Shown here: positions 17,774-25,665 of the stretch, piece by piece | Numbering within the stretch: the first letter of the stretch is position 1 | Layout: the number at the start of each line of letters is the position of its first letter | NCBI GenBank assembly: GCA_017938795.1 | Contig: JAGBAV010000099.1 | Span: 20,335-84,334 of the forward strand | DNA length: 64,000 nt | Origin: Clostridia bacterium | GTDB taxonomy: Bacteria; Bacillota; Clostridia; Christensenellales; Aristaeellaceae | Direction of reading: 5' to 3' | Notes under the pieces: model-generated | Seen by the model: the letters and a program-made list of their open reading frames with translations, nothing else | The model's database searches: none | What the model was told of the DNA's origin: nothing | Position numbers and translations under genes: made by a program

Positions 17774-17818
17774 AAAAAGGCGGATACAGAACAATCAAAT
17801 CGTTCTGCACCCGCCTTT
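17774..17818 (+). terminator. Rho-independent terminator after the flavodoxin remnant
   Basis: A stem of AAAAGGCGG with CCGCCTTTT, with a further inner pairing ACAGAAC/GTTCTG, ends in a T run. It is the first strong stop downstream of the BREX-like operon and may end that transcript. Confidence 0.7.
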
Positions 17819-17914
17819 TTATGTAATTTGAAACTGCCTACATAAAAAAATGAACCCGGGTGCTGAAAAATGAAACCACACGGGAGTATCGTTAAATTAC
17901 AGTCCCGCAAACAG

Positions 17915-17956
17915 AAAACGCCACGTTTGGACCAGAAAGGCCGCACGTGGCGTTTT
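17915..17956. terminator. Bidirectional hairpin terminator
   Basis: The perfect 12-base arms AAAACGCCACGT and ACGTGGCGTTTT flank an 18-base loop, giving a stem with A and T runs on its two sides, so it can act on either strand. Confidence 0.7.
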
Positions 17957-18039
17957 GTAATAGCGGGTGGGATTCACTCCCAAACTGCAAGAACAAGGGC
18001 TTACAGGGCGTTTTAGGGGCTGAATTTGCAAGAATAAAT

Positions 18040-18080
18040 AAAAAACTGGACTCTAACTTCGTATCAAAGTTAGAGTCCAG
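18040..18080 (-). terminator. Terminator next to the tRNA-end copy
   Basis: A perfect 14 bp stem (CTGGACTCTAACTT and its complement, loop of seven) is followed on the minus strand by a T run. It sits just beyond the CCA end of the partial tRNA copy, exactly where a tRNA terminator would be, which suggests it came with an att-site end. Confidence 0.7.
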
Positions 18081-18082
18081 AG

Positions 18083-18128
18083 GTGGTGGCTCAAGACGGA
18101 TTCGAACCATCGACCTGCCGGGTATGAA
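18083..18128 (-). repeat. Direct repeat of the tRNA-Met 3' half (att-like copy)
   Basis: These 46 bases are identical to 20098-20143, running from just past the CCA end of tRNA-Met through the T-arm to the anticodon loop. The 5' half of the tRNA is absent and the next bases differ, so this is not a gene. It is best read as an attachment-site copy left by integration, dividing the island proper from a 2 kb element at its right edge. Confidence 0.85.
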
Positions 18129-18504
18129 ATGTCGAAAATTCAGCCCGAGAGACAAGTAAACAGTTATATTTCATCACGAAACACTTAGATATTTCAAGGC
18201 ATGTCTGGGCTTTTCTATGAGTAATCCTCATTTCGTTTTCAACATTTAGTCTTTTAATCTACATCAACCCGCCGGAAATGAAATATCGATTCTTGATTTT
18301 CACCGCATTCGAATTAGTTGCATCATCCTTTAAAAGGCATTAATGCGTCCGAGTCGTCTCCGAAACATGCTTTACTCAAAAGCCGGGCATACAACGTCAG
18401 TGAGTTCGCAAGAGTGTACGATCTAAGTAGGCCGACAGTGTATAAGTATTTGAAGTTGATAGCATAAGAAATGCCCTTGCGATGTTTAGTCGCAAGAGCT
18501 TCGC
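18129..18504. other. Decayed intergenic stretch inside the small att-flanked element
   Basis: Apart from the serine-recombinase remnant at 18333-18467 and a weak minus-strand hairpin near 18481-18500 (CTTGCGA/TCGCAAG) that may terminate the membrane-protein genes, I see no gene or RNA here. Confidence 0.5.
18333..18467 (+). pseudogene. Remnant of a serine recombinase (C-terminal HTH)
   Basis: The open frame ending at TAA 18467 reads YNVSEFARVYDLSRPTVYKYLK, which has the Hin/resolvase-type HTH pattern that closes many serine recombinases. Nothing of the catalytic domain is present upstream, so it is a fragment. It lies between the two copies of the tRNA end and supports mobile-element history there. 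Confidence 0.5.
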
Positions 18505-18792
18505 TTATTCACGATTTCTTTTCTCCATTCGCAGCAGCAATTCAGTCTGGATACATGAATTTTCAATCAATTCGCCAAACCCGTAAAGAGTAAGAGAACT
18601 AAGCCAACATGCCACAGCACATCCAAGACCAATTAGCAGCCCACTCCAAACAAGGCTTCCTTCCCCAATGACTAATCCTGAGATAATGCATAGAACTCCA
18701 CCCACAATCGACAATCCCATGCCAATCAAACAGAAGCTCTTTGTTATACTCTTTATCTTCGTTCCAATGTTGCTAAACATATTATCAAACAT
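18505..18792 (-). CDS. Small membrane protein of unknown function
   Basis: A 95-residue protein with two predicted membrane helices, about 22-43 (LIGMGLSIVGGVLCIISGLVIG) and 48-71, followed by YGFGELIEN and a charged tail. YGFGELIE is a motif I have seen in small Clostridia membrane proteins of unknown role. The start follows a clear AGGAGG. It lies 12 bases downstream of the next gene's stop, so both probably form one transcript. No function can be assigned. Confidence 0.65.
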   Translation of the reverse strand: MFDNMFSNIGTKIKSITKSFCLIGMGLSIVGGVLCIISGLVIGEGSLVWSGLLIGLGCAVACWLSSLTLYGFGELIENSCIQTELLLRMEKRNRE

Positions 18793-18804
18793 CTTTATGC
18801 CTCC

Positions 18805-19671
18805 TTACATTCCATGTTCCCGTTTGTATTGTTCCAGAAGTGGATACTCGCAACTGTAATACGTCCTGTTCCGTTTCTTCTTTGGCACATTTGACATACC
18901 AAAGAAGAATACAAGCCCATACAACAAATCAATTACATGTATTAAACCCCATCTAGAAGGAAGTGGGCCTTCGAATCGACCTATTGAATTATACCCAAAC
19001 GATGTACCCATCCAATCTATCGGTGCATCAGCCAGCAATACAGGAGCTATTTGCAGAAGCAGAATGACTGCACCAACGAGTATCCATATATTACTACATT
19101 TTTTCTTTGGAATTGTATAAACTATCAGTAGAGCATACGGAAGAAGCAAATGCAGAATATCGATAAAATCAAAGTACTCTAAACTGAAACTAAACATTGG
19201 TACCGAAAGTATAAATTGATAGACACTCAACAAACCCGCAACAACACCAATGATAAGTGCGTGAGTTTGTTTTCCCTTAGCTTCAAATAAAAATGCGGCT
19301 ACAATAAATAGCACAAGACCGATTGGCACAACTAAACAATCCAACCAGTGATACATGATCAGTGCCAAACGAATTTTCCTTTGCATTTTATCAAAAACAA
19401 CCATTGCTGCAAAAGAACTCATCATCACAACACATGCAGCAGATGAAATGAGACAAAGTATACTCGGCCTCCTTTTGTTCGTTTCCGTTTGAAATACTCT
19501 ACTTTGTTGTTCTGTTGAGCTAATCTCTTGGTTCTTATCCGTTATAATATCAGCATTGGCAAGAGGGATTGCCGTTAAAGAACCTGCGTTAGATTGAATC
19601 CCTTCACACATAGTTTTAACATCTACTTCAGTCTGTCGCCGCCGCCTTCTTGGTTGTTCACTTATATTCAT
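18805..19671 (-). CDS. Multi-pass membrane protein of unknown function
   Basis: A 288-residue protein with a charged, Arg-rich cytoplasmic N-terminus (PRRRRRQTEVD) and about six hydrophobic segments from residue 70 on (for example LIMYHWLDCLVVPIGLVLFI and LLLPYALLIVYTIP). It ends in a soluble tail. The start has only a weak AAGAGGA site. It is paired with the 95-residue membrane protein and lies in the small element at the tRNA end. It could be cargo of that element; no family is recognised. Confidence 0.6.
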   Translation of the reverse strand: MNISEQPRRRRRQTEVDVKTMCEGIQSNAGSLTAIPLANADIITDKNQEISSTEQQSRVFQTETNKRRPSILCLISSAACVVMMSSFAAMVVFDKMQRKIRLALIMYHWLDCLVVPIGLVLFIVAAFLFEAKGKQTHALIIGVVAGLLSVYQFILSVPMFSFSLEYFDFIDILHLLLPYALLIVYTIPKKKCSNIWILVGAVILLLQIAPVLLADAPIDWMGTSFGYNSIGRFEGPLPSRWGLIHVIDLLYGLVFFFGMSNVPKKKRNRTYYSCEYPLLEQYKREHGM

Positions 19672-19900
19672 TCCTCTTTTCCTTCCTTAATATAAATTAC
19701 ATAGACATAAATCAGCCTTTATAGTTTATATAATTTTACTCCAATGGCCTATACAATTCAAGTATGCTTTCTATATATAGGCGGTGAAGAACGTAGATTA
19801 CTATGAGACCGGTCAGCGTATCCTCAGAATTCGTATAGCACATACTCAAGACGAAGACCTTGAAATCGCCCGCAAGATTCTCACCTCCAGCGGGTCATGA

Positions 19901-19999
19901 TGTGACACGGAATGTGACACGCCAAGAGGTCAAAAAAGTGAGGCGGCACAAGGGCTAAACGCACGTTATTTTATCGTTCATGTGACATGATATGTGACA
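19901..19999 (+). repeat. Four TGTGACA heptamers in two pairs
   Basis: Copies start at 19901, 19913, 19981 and 19993. Within each pair the spacing is exactly 12 bases, and the pairs are 80 bases apart. They lie about 100-200 bases from the tRNA att core, the distance expected for arm-type binding sites of a tyrosine recombinase. The role is inferred. Confidence 0.55.
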
Positions 20000-20059
20000 A
20001 AAACAAGAAAAGCCTCCTCAAGCAAGGCGGCAAAAACACGTTTCTATTAAAACTGAACA

Positions 20060-20096
20060 AAAAAAGAACTCACCAAGCATTTCTACTTGGTGAGTT
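20060..20096 (-). terminator. Terminator of the tRNA-fMet/tRNA-Met operon
   Basis: An 11 bp perfect stem (AACTCACCAAG and complement, loop of eight) is followed on the minus strand by a run of seven T residues, immediately past the CCA end of tRNA-Met. Confidence 0.8.
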
Positions 20097-20097
20097 T

Positions 20098-20143
20098 GTG
20101 GTGGCTCAAGACGGATTCGAACCATCGACCTGCCGGGTATGAA
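20098..20143 (-). repeat. Right att-like repeat within tRNA-Met
   Basis: The chromosomal partner of the 46 bp repeat at 18083-18128. It covers the tRNA from anticodon loop to CCA. Integration here leaves the tRNA intact because the element brings the same 3' half. Confidence 0.8.
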
Positions 20144-20175
20144 CCGGACGCTCTAGCCAGCTGAGCTATTGAGCC
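20099..20175 (-). tRNA. tRNA-Met (CAT), elongator type
   Basis: 77 bases including encoded CCA. The acceptor stem GGCTCAA/TTGAGCC is perfect, the T-arm is GATGG/CCGTC with TTCGAAT loop, and the anticodon loop is TTCATAC. The outermost anticodon-stem pair is a T-C mismatch. CAT with this body fits elongator Met; a lysidine-modified Ile2 tRNA cannot be fully excluded. It is the integration target of the island. Confidence 0.9.
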
Positions 20176-20180
20176 AAATG

Positions 20181-20257
20181 TGGTTGCGGGAGAAGGATTT
20201 GAACCTTCGACCTTCGGGTTATGAGCCCGACGAGCTGCCAGACTGCTCCATCCCGCG
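20181..20257 (-). tRNA. Initiator tRNA-fMet (CAT)
   Basis: 77 bases including CCA. It shows the initiator marks: a C1-A72 mismatch at the top of the acceptor stem and three G-C pairs in the anticodon stem around CTCATAA. It lies five bases ahead of tRNA-Met and is transcribed with it. Confidence 0.93.
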
Positions 20258-20286
20258 ATGTAGGAGTCGTTCTGACGACGTTGTTT

Positions 20287-20315
20287 ATTATATCGCAGCG
20301 CCCGTCTTTTGTCAA
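20287..20315 (-). promoter_or_regulatory. Sigma-A promoter of the tRNA pair
   Basis: On the minus strand a perfect TTGACA is followed after 17 bases by a perfect TATAAT, 30 bases ahead of tRNA-fMet. The -35 overlaps the stop end of the ppx gene. Confidence 0.85.
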
Positions 20316-21211
20316 TAGGTTTCTTCAAATTTTTTCTTCAGATAGCCGTCCATGTTCCCATGGGCAGAGAGCCGCAGCGCCGGCATGGCGAAGCAGCGCA
20401 TCGCGGCCTCCAGAATTGCGACGCCGCTGGGGATGATATCCGCCCTCTGGGGCATGAGGCCGGTGATGCTCCTGCGCTCGGCGATCGTCATACGCGCAAG
20501 GCGCGCGCCCCACGCAGCGACCTCCTCCATGCTCATGCTCATCCCCTCGCAGGTATCGGGGTCAAACAGCGGCACGCGCCGCTGCATCGCGCCCAGGGTG
20601 GTCATCGTCCCGCCCACGCCGAACCACGCCTCCCGCGCGGGGCAGGCAAGCAGGCTGCGCGCATCCCTGCGGATCAGGCGCATGCATCGCTCCACCGTCG
20701 CCTCGTAGTCCTCCGGGGAGAGGATCGGGGTCTGCGCATTCATGCGCACCGCGCCCATCTGCAGGCTGACCGCGCCGAGGATGCGCCCACCGTCGCCCAG
20801 CGTGAATTCCGTGGAGCCGCCGCCGATATCGATGACGCCGCATGCACCGCCCTCGCTCGCGCCGAGGTAGGAGAGCACAGCCTCCTCCTCACCCGTGATG
20901 ATCTCGACCTTTGCGCCGCTGGCCTCCTCCGCCATCGCGGTGAAGACATGCCCGTTGGACGCGTCGCGCACCGCGCTCGTCGCAAAAATAAAGATCTTCT
21001 GCACGCCGTCCGCGCGCGCAAGCATAGCCAGCTCGCCCACGGCGTCCACAGAAGACCGTATGCTCTTTTCCGTCAGTGCGCCGTCCACCAGCCCGGCGAA
21101 CAGACGCGTCCCCCTGCGCTCGCGGCGGATGACGCAGAGCCTCCCGCCCTCCCACGTCGCCGTGAGCAGACGAATGGCGTTGGATCCGATCCCGATGCAG
21201 GCAAGGCGCAT
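20312..21211 (-). CDS. ppx: Ppx/GppA phosphatase family protein
   Basis: A 299-residue protein of the actin-like ASKHA fold that hydrolyses inorganic polyphosphate or pppGpp. Visible are the phosphate-1 loop IGIGSNAIRLL at the start, FATSAVRDASN near residue 80, GEEEA near 110, and phosphate-2 GVIDIGGGSTEF near 127. It lacks the C-terminal HD-like domain of E. coli Ppx, as the short Firmicutes/Actinobacteria forms do. I chose ATG 21211, eight bases after GGAGGG; the ATG at 21217 abuts the site. It follows divIC and yabQ in the same direction. Polyphosphate against pppGpp preference cannot be read from sequence. Confidence 0.88.
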   Translation of the reverse strand: MRLACIGIGSNAIRLLTATWEGGRLCVIRRERRGTRLFAGLVDGALTEKSIRSSVDAVGELAMLARADGVQKIFIFATSAVRDASNGHVFTAMAEEASGAKVEIITGEEEAVLSYLGASEGGACGVIDIGGGSTEFTLGDGGRILGAVSLQMGAVRMNAQTPILSPEDYEATVERCMRLIRRDARSLLACPAREAWFGVGGTMTTLGAMQRRVPLFDPDTCEGMSMSMEEVAAWGARLARMTIAERRSITGLMPQRADIIPSGVAILEAAMRCFAMPALRLSAHGNMDGYLKKKFEETY

Positions 21212-21242
21212 ATTCATCCCTCCGCTATGCTTGTGCTGTGGT

Positions 21243-21581
21243 TTACTCCTGTCCGTAGACGGCGAATTCCTCAGGCGTCATCAGCTCGCTCAGGTTGCTC
21301 ACCTTGTAGACCACCTCGCCGTACCAGCAGTAGTTCTGATCCCGGCGGGCGGTGCGCTCGATAAAGTCGGGGGTGGAGATTGTCTCCAGCTCGTCATTGA
21401 GCTGGTTGTGTCTGGATTGCTCGGCGAAGTACTTCTCCGAAGCGAGGCTCAGCTGCTTTTGTTGGTTCTCAATGCTCACCATTTTCTGCGGGAACTGTGC
21501 CAGCAGGAAGAGCGTCAGCATCCCCAGACCGATTGCCGCAATCCGGAACGGCCTGATGCGAAGCACCTTTCTTTTGTTCAC
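21243..21581 (-). CDS. divIC: FtsB/DivIC-family septum formation initiator
   Basis: A 112-residue bitopic membrane protein: a short basic N-terminus (VNKRKVLRIRPF), one membrane helix at about 12-30 (AAIGLGMLTLFLLAQF), then a coiled coil (IENQQKQLSLASEKY...LNDELETI) and the DFIERTAR motif typical of DivIC/FtsB. It would link the FtsL/FtsQ subcomplex at the division septum. GTG at 21581 is taken as the start, seven bases after GGAGGG; longer in-frame versions add unrelated residues. It lies directly downstream of yabP-yabQ, the same order as in Bacillus subtilis. Confidence 0.88.
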   Translation of the reverse strand: MNKRKVLRIRPFRIAAIGLGMLTLFLLAQFPQKMVSIENQQKQLSLASEKYFAEQSRHNQLNDELETISTPDFIERTARRDQNYCWYGEVVYKVSNLSELMTPEEFAVYGQE

Positions 21582-21664
21582 GAACATTCCCTCCAAAAAC
21601 GCTGATTTCTTTAAACAATTCTGTATCAATGTGATGTTTTCCTGCCGGATTTTACACTTTTCCT

Positions 21665-22006
21665 TCATTTTGGGGCATCTTTTTTACGATTTCCCGACCT
21701 TTCCGCGCGGATCAGCAGGCGTCCCGCCCATCTGACCGCCGCGCCCGCCGTCCCCGCGTACAGCGCCGCCCCGCACAGCGTCCCCGCATGCAGGTATCCC
21801 CTTGTGATCTGCTCCTGCAGCATCAGCCCCGCCGCGATGATCCCCGCCGCGCAGAGCGCGCCGAACGCGAGATCCAGCGCCGCCGTCATCACCCGCCCCG
21901 CCCGCAGCATACGCCGCAGACCGCACAGCAGGTCATACACAGCCGCCAGCCCCGCGCCCAGCAGCGCCATCGTCAGGAACGCGCGCCCCTGCTCCCCCGG
22001 CGTCAT
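21665..22006 (-). CDS. yabQ: Spore cortex protein YabQ
   Basis: A 113-residue membrane protein with three or four hydrophobic segments and the early motif AAVYDLLCGLRRML, characteristic of YabQ. In Bacillus YabQ sits in the outer forespore membrane and is needed for cortex synthesis. The ATG overlaps the yabP stop by four bases. Its presence implies that the organism, or its lineage, makes endospores. Confidence 0.85.
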   Translation of the reverse strand: MTPGEQGRAFLTMALLGAGLAAVYDLLCGLRRMLRAGRVMTAALDLAFGALCAAGIIAAGLMLQEQITRGYLHAGTLCGAALYAGTAGAAVRWAGRLLIRAERSGNRKKDAPK

Positions 22007-22287
22007 TTCCCCTTGCGGGCAAAGAGCCGCCGCCGCTCCTTCCGCGTGCGCGGTGCGCTGTATTCCACGCCGGCAATCTCGCCCGTCACGTCAAGCCGCC
22101 CATCCTCCAGGTTCAGCTGGTCGATATGCAGCCCGCTGCCAAAGATTGCGACCTCCCCCTCCGCCGTCTGCAGGATGACCTCCTGCTCGTTGAAGCAGCT
22201 CACCGCCGCCACGCCCTCCAGCCGCGCGCGCTCCCGCCCCTCCATCGTCAGGGTGTGCCGCGCCGCTGCCCGCATGCCCGTCTCCAT
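22003..22287 (-). CDS. yabP: Sporulation protein YabP
   Basis: A 94-residue soluble protein with HTLTMEGRERARLEGVAAVSCFNEQEVIL, the YabP/YqfC fold consensus. It is made in the mother cell during sporulation. ATG 22287 is eight bases from GGAGG; the alternative at 22293 has only two. It is coupled to yabQ. A terminator separates it from the upstream solute-binding protein, so its own promoter must lie in the short gap or just beyond. Confidence 0.88.
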   Translation of the reverse strand: METGMRAAARHTLTMEGRERARLEGVAAVSCFNEQEVILQTAEGEVAIFGSGLHIDQLNLEDGRLDVTGEIAGVEYSAPRTRKERRRLFARKGK

Positions 22288-22326
22288 CTGCATCGCCTCC
22301 TGCCTTGAGCATATGCGCCCGGGCAC

Positions 22327-22361
22327 AAAAATAGAGCCGGGAGATGATGCCTCCCGGCTCT
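22327..22361 (-). terminator. Terminator after the solute-binding protein gene
   Basis: A ten-base stem GAGCCGGGAG/CTCCCGGCTC with a seven-base loop and a minus-strand T-rich tail (TATTTTTG). Confidence 0.85.
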
Positions 22362-22373
22362 GTCATATCGTTG

Positions 22374-23873
22374 TTACTTTCCCTCGAACAGGGCGGCCAG
22401 CTCGCCGCTTCCTGCCTCGCGCATGGACGCCAGCCATGCCTCGTAGTTCTCGTCGGTCATCTCCGTCTCGCCCGTGGCGAATCGGCCGATGCCCTCTTCG
22501 ACCATCCGGCCCACGGTGATCGCCAGCTCGTCCGCCCTCGCCTGCGCCTTCGCGCTGAGGCAGAGCGGCTGCGTCACGCGCCCGGCGACGGCGCGCACCT
22601 TCGCCGCCGCGTCCATCACGTACACATCCACCGCGCTGTTCACCTTATAGAGGAAGTCAGCCGGGGTCAGGCCGGGCATCGTGCCGCCGGTGTACATCAG
22701 CACATCCTCGCGGATACTGTCAATCGTGCGCAGGTCATCCACGATGAAGGTCCACTTGCCCTCGTCGTTGAATGCGTAGTCCTCGCCCTCCACGCCGGCA
22801 TGGCCGAGGATCGCGCCGGCCTCGGTGTAGAGCGCATCCGCCCAGCGCAGCGCCGCCGCGGGATCCTTGCACGCGCTGGTCACGGCATAGCAGCCCGGCC
22901 AGACCTCGCCAAGGAAGTCGCGCCAGCGGATCTCACCATCCGGGCCGGCCATCAGCAGCGGCTCATAGTCCATCGCGGCGTTGATGTTCTCCAGCGTGTA
23001 CGGCGCGACGCTCACCAGCAGGCCGCTGACGACCGGCTTCTCGCTCTTGGAGGAGTTGGTCTGCGCGCTCAGGTTCTTGGAGGCATGGGACGAGGTGAAG
23101 GCGTCCTCCGGCAGCACGCCAAGGCGCACCCACTCCGCCAGCTGCGCGATGAACTCGCGGTACGCCGGCAGCTCCGGCGCGAAGACGACGCTGCCGTCCT
23201 CCCCGCGTGTGAGGTGATAATCGTCCGCCACGATGCCGAAATACGGCAGCAGCCAGCGCATCTCATAGGTGCCCAGCAGGTTCGCGCCGATCTCGTCGTC
23301 GTCCAGATTGTCGTTCGGGTCACCGGCCTTGATGGCGAGCAGCGCCTGCGTCAGCTCCTCCATCGTCGTGGGCATGGCGACGCCCAGCTTGTCAAGCCAC
23401 GCCGCGTTGATCCATACCATCACCTGGCGCTCTGCCGTGTTGATCAGCGGCAGGGAGACGATCCTCCCGTCCTCCAGCGTGATGATCTCCCTCCACTCCG
23501 GGTGCTCGTCCAGCAGCGCGGTCAGGTTGGGCATATTCTCCGCCATCAGGGGCGCAAGGTCGATCAGCGCGCCGCTGTCGGCGAGCGCCTGCTCCTGCTC
23601 GCGGGTCAGCCCCGCCTTAAAGAGCACGTCCACCTCGCCGCTGCCGCCCTCCAGACGGCCCAGCAGCTTCTGGTATTCCTCCTCGTCCTCGGCCTCGTAG
23701 GCGCTGACCTCAACGCCCGTCAGCTCCTGCATGCGCGTGAAGAAGAGGCTCGTCTCCCACTGGCGGTCGACCGTCTCCGTATCGGGACCCGTCATCGTGA
23801 TCGCGTCTGCATACGCCTGCACAGCGGTCAGGCACAGCAGCAGCGCGCACAGCACGGCAGTCATCTTTCTCAT
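22374..23873 (-). CDS. ABC-transporter-type extracellular solute-binding protein
   Basis: A 499-residue secreted protein. The N-terminus MRKMTAVLCALLLCLTAVQAYA-DA is a signal peptide with a type I site; there is no clear lipobox. The body resembles family 1 sugar-binding proteins: DVLFKAGLTREQEQALADSGALIDLAPLM, then RIVSLPLI and VMVWINAAWLDKLGV, and GCYAVTSACKDPAAALRWAD in the second lobe. It would capture an oligosaccharide or similar ligand at the cell surface. No permease or ATPase gene lies beside it, so it is an orphan component or works with a distant transporter. ATG 23873 is eight bases after GGAGG. Confidence 0.82.
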   Translation of the reverse strand: MRKMTAVLCALLLCLTAVQAYADAITMTGPDTETVDRQWETSLFFTRMQELTGVEVSAYEAEDEEEYQKLLGRLEGGSGEVDVLFKAGLTREQEQALADSGALIDLAPLMAENMPNLTALLDEHPEWREIITLEDGRIVSLPLINTAERQVMVWINAAWLDKLGVAMPTTMEELTQALLAIKAGDPNDNLDDDEIGANLLGTYEMRWLLPYFGIVADDYHLTRGEDGSVVFAPELPAYREFIAQLAEWVRLGVLPEDAFTSSHASKNLSAQTNSSKSEKPVVSGLLVSVAPYTLENINAAMDYEPLLMAGPDGEIRWRDFLGEVWPGCYAVTSACKDPAAALRWADALYTEAGAILGHAGVEGEDYAFNDEGKWTFIVDDLRTIDSIREDVLMYTGGTMPGLTPADFLYKVNSAVDVYVMDAAAKVRAVAGRVTQPLCLSAKAQARADELAITVGRMVEEGIGRFATGETEMTDENYEAWLASMREAGSGELAALFEGK

Positions 23874-23979
23874 GGTCATGTCCTCCATCCGGTTCGTCGT
23901 CGCGGATCGCTCCGCATATCTTACAGCATTATAGCATATCCGCACGGGAATAAAAAGGGTGTTTCTCCGTCAGTCAGCC

Positions 23980-25491
23980 TCACGCCCTGCGCAGCACTTT
24001 CCGGAATACCGCGCGCACCAGATTCCGCTCGGATTCGTCCATGCCCAGCGCATACAGGCACAGGCAGAACAGCGCTGCATACGGCACGGCAAAGAGCAGC
24101 ACGCCGCCATAGCCGGTGAACGCATGCAGCCGCACAGCAGCGCAGCCCGCCAGCAGCGCAGGGAGGAAGGACGGCACAATCCGCAGGATGCTCGCCCAGA
24201 AGTAGCGCATGTCAAGCCCGATGTGCCTGTGGTAGTACCAGTTCATCACGAAGCCGTTGCAGACGATCATCGAGATGCCCGTGCCCAGCGCGCAGCCAAG
24301 GCCGCCCCAGCGCATGCACAGCGGGATGGAGATGGCGACATTGCACAGCGCCATCACAAAATAGATCTTCGAGCGGAACTGATGCTTGTTCTTCGCCCGC
24401 TGGATCTCGATGCCGATGTTCTGGATCAGCGGGATGGACACCGGGCCCATCAGCAGCAGCGCGATGGCATAGGCGCCCTCGTATTCGCCGCCGCCCCATG
24501 CCTCCACAAAGGGCTCGCCCACAAAGACAAAGCCCGTGAAAACCAGCATCAGCAGCATGAACTGAATCCGCCCGACGCGGGTGAAGAGCTTCGTGAGCGC
24601 CTCGTCCCCGTCGCCCCGCGCGACGATGCGGTTGATCTGCGGCACAAACACGCCGGAGATCGAGGTGGAGAGCGTCATGTAATAGCGGTGGATCTGCGAG
24701 CCGACGCCGTAGACCGCCGTCGCCGCCGTGCCGCTGAGGATGCCCAGCAGCGTGGTATCGACCGTCCAGTTGATCTGGTCGATGATCATATTGAGGAAGA
24801 TGAAGAACGAGAAGCCGAACATCTCCCGCAGCAGCCCGAAATCAAAGCGCGCGAAGGAGATGCGCATGCCCAGCTTTTTGAAGCAGTAGCGGATGGAGAG
24901 GATGTCCGTCACCGCGCTGAGCACCAGCGTCACCAGCACCAGCGACACAGAGCCAAGCCCCGCCAGCAGCAGCGGCAGCATGACGATCGGGTTGAGCACC
25001 GTGCGGATCATGCTCACCACGCGCTGGAAGAAGAACCGCTCCCTCGCCGTGATGTAGGAGGTGAATACGCTGCAGGGGAAGGACACGGCGATGTTCACCA
25101 CCAGCAGCGCCATCAGGATGCGCGCCGTGCCGATCTCCCCGGGCGTGAGCTTGGCGGCGAAGATGTTGTGGACGTTCGCCACCAGCACGCCGCCGACAGC
25201 AAGGCTCAGCAGCGCGATCACGCCGAAGATCGTCAGGAACATGCCGTTGATCTGCGCGACGCCGTCCTCGCCGTCGCGTACCTCCGCTCGGGCGTAGTAG
25301 CGCACATAGGCGCTGCCAAGGCCGAAGGACATCAGCGCGAGGTTGGAGATAAAGCCGTTGACCAGCGTGTACAGGCCGTACTCGCTCTGCCCGAGCAGGC
25401 GCAGCATGACCGGCGTGTAGATGAGGGATATCACAGTGGAAAGGACAGTCTGCCCGTAGGAAAGCAGCACGCCCGCCTTTTTCTGATCCAT
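23980..25491 (-). CDS. Oligosaccharide flippase (Wzx/RfbX-like, MOP superfamily)
   Basis: A 503-residue polytopic membrane protein with about 12-14 helices. The N-terminal LLSYGQTVLSTVISLIYTPVMLRLLGQSEYGLYTLV is the classic start of polysaccharide-biosynthesis flippases. It would move lipid-linked sugar units across the membrane for capsule or teichoic-acid-like polymers. The start follows AAGGAG by six bases. It stands alone, with no glycosyltransferase cluster nearby, so its substrate cannot be stated. Confidence 0.88.
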   Translation of the reverse strand: MDQKKAGVLLSYGQTVLSTVISLIYTPVMLRLLGQSEYGLYTLVNGFISNLALMSFGLGSAYVRYYARAEVRDGEDGVAQINGMFLTIFGVIALLSLAVGGVLVANVHNIFAAKLTPGEIGTARILMALLVVNIAVSFPCSVFTSYITARERFFFQRVVSMIRTVLNPIVMLPLLLAGLGSVSLVLVTLVLSAVTDILSIRYCFKKLGMRISFARFDFGLLREMFGFSFFIFLNMIIDQINWTVDTTLLGILSGTAATAVYGVGSQIHRYYMTLSTSISGVFVPQINRIVARGDGDEALTKLFTRVGRIQFMLLMLVFTGFVFVGEPFVEAWGGGEYEGAYAIALLLMGPVSIPLIQNIGIEIQRAKNKHQFRSKIYFVMALCNVAISIPLCMRWGGLGCALGTGISMIVCNGFVMNWYYHRHIGLDMRYFWASILRIVPSFLPALLAGCAAVRLHAFTGYGGVLLFAVPYAALFCLCLYALGMDESERNLVRAVFRKVLRRA

Positions 25492-25665
25492 AGTAGCTCC
25501 TTAAAGCGCATATTCATTCAATGATAGTGTACGCCCTCCCCGCGCTTTTTTCAAGATGCTTTTGCCCGGGGACAGCCGCCGCCCCTTCCCTCCGCGCGGG
25601 CGGCGTGCTATAATCAGGGCATATCAAGGGGCGGCCTGCCGCAGCCCCATCACGGAGGAAGAGCC

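Larger units (their letters stand above)
19672..20097. other. Island-edge intergenic region
   Basis: This A/T-rich gap holds a 38-codon plus-strand frame starting GTG near 19785 (reads YYETGQRILRIRIAH, ends at TGA 19900), of uncertain reality, then four TGTGACA heptamers and a terminator. Position and repeats suggest integrase or excisionase binding territory next to att. Confidence 0.4.
1..20143. mobile_element. Genomic island (right part), integrated at tRNA-Met
   Basis: The left edge lies outside the window. The right edge coincides with the 3' half of a minus-strand tRNA-Met gene, the usual target of tyrosine-recombinase islands, and a 46 bp copy of that tRNA end occurs again at 18083. 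The island is visibly richer in A/T than the core genes beyond 20.3 kb, and its genes run mostly on the plus strand while the core genes run mostly on the minus strand. Content is defence genes plus decayed mobile-element pieces. No intact integrase is visible here, so it may lie to the left or be lost. The island call is inference from composition, att-like repeats and gene content. Confidence 0.7.

Noticed and set aside
18083-18128. Second tRNA-Met gene
   Set aside because: Only the 3' half is present; the 5' arm and acceptor partner are missing, so it is an att-type copy.
22344-24119. 591-residue plus-strand frame over the solute-binding protein gene
   Set aside because: Antisense shadow in GC-rich DNA; the minus-strand gene has signal peptide, RBS and terminator.
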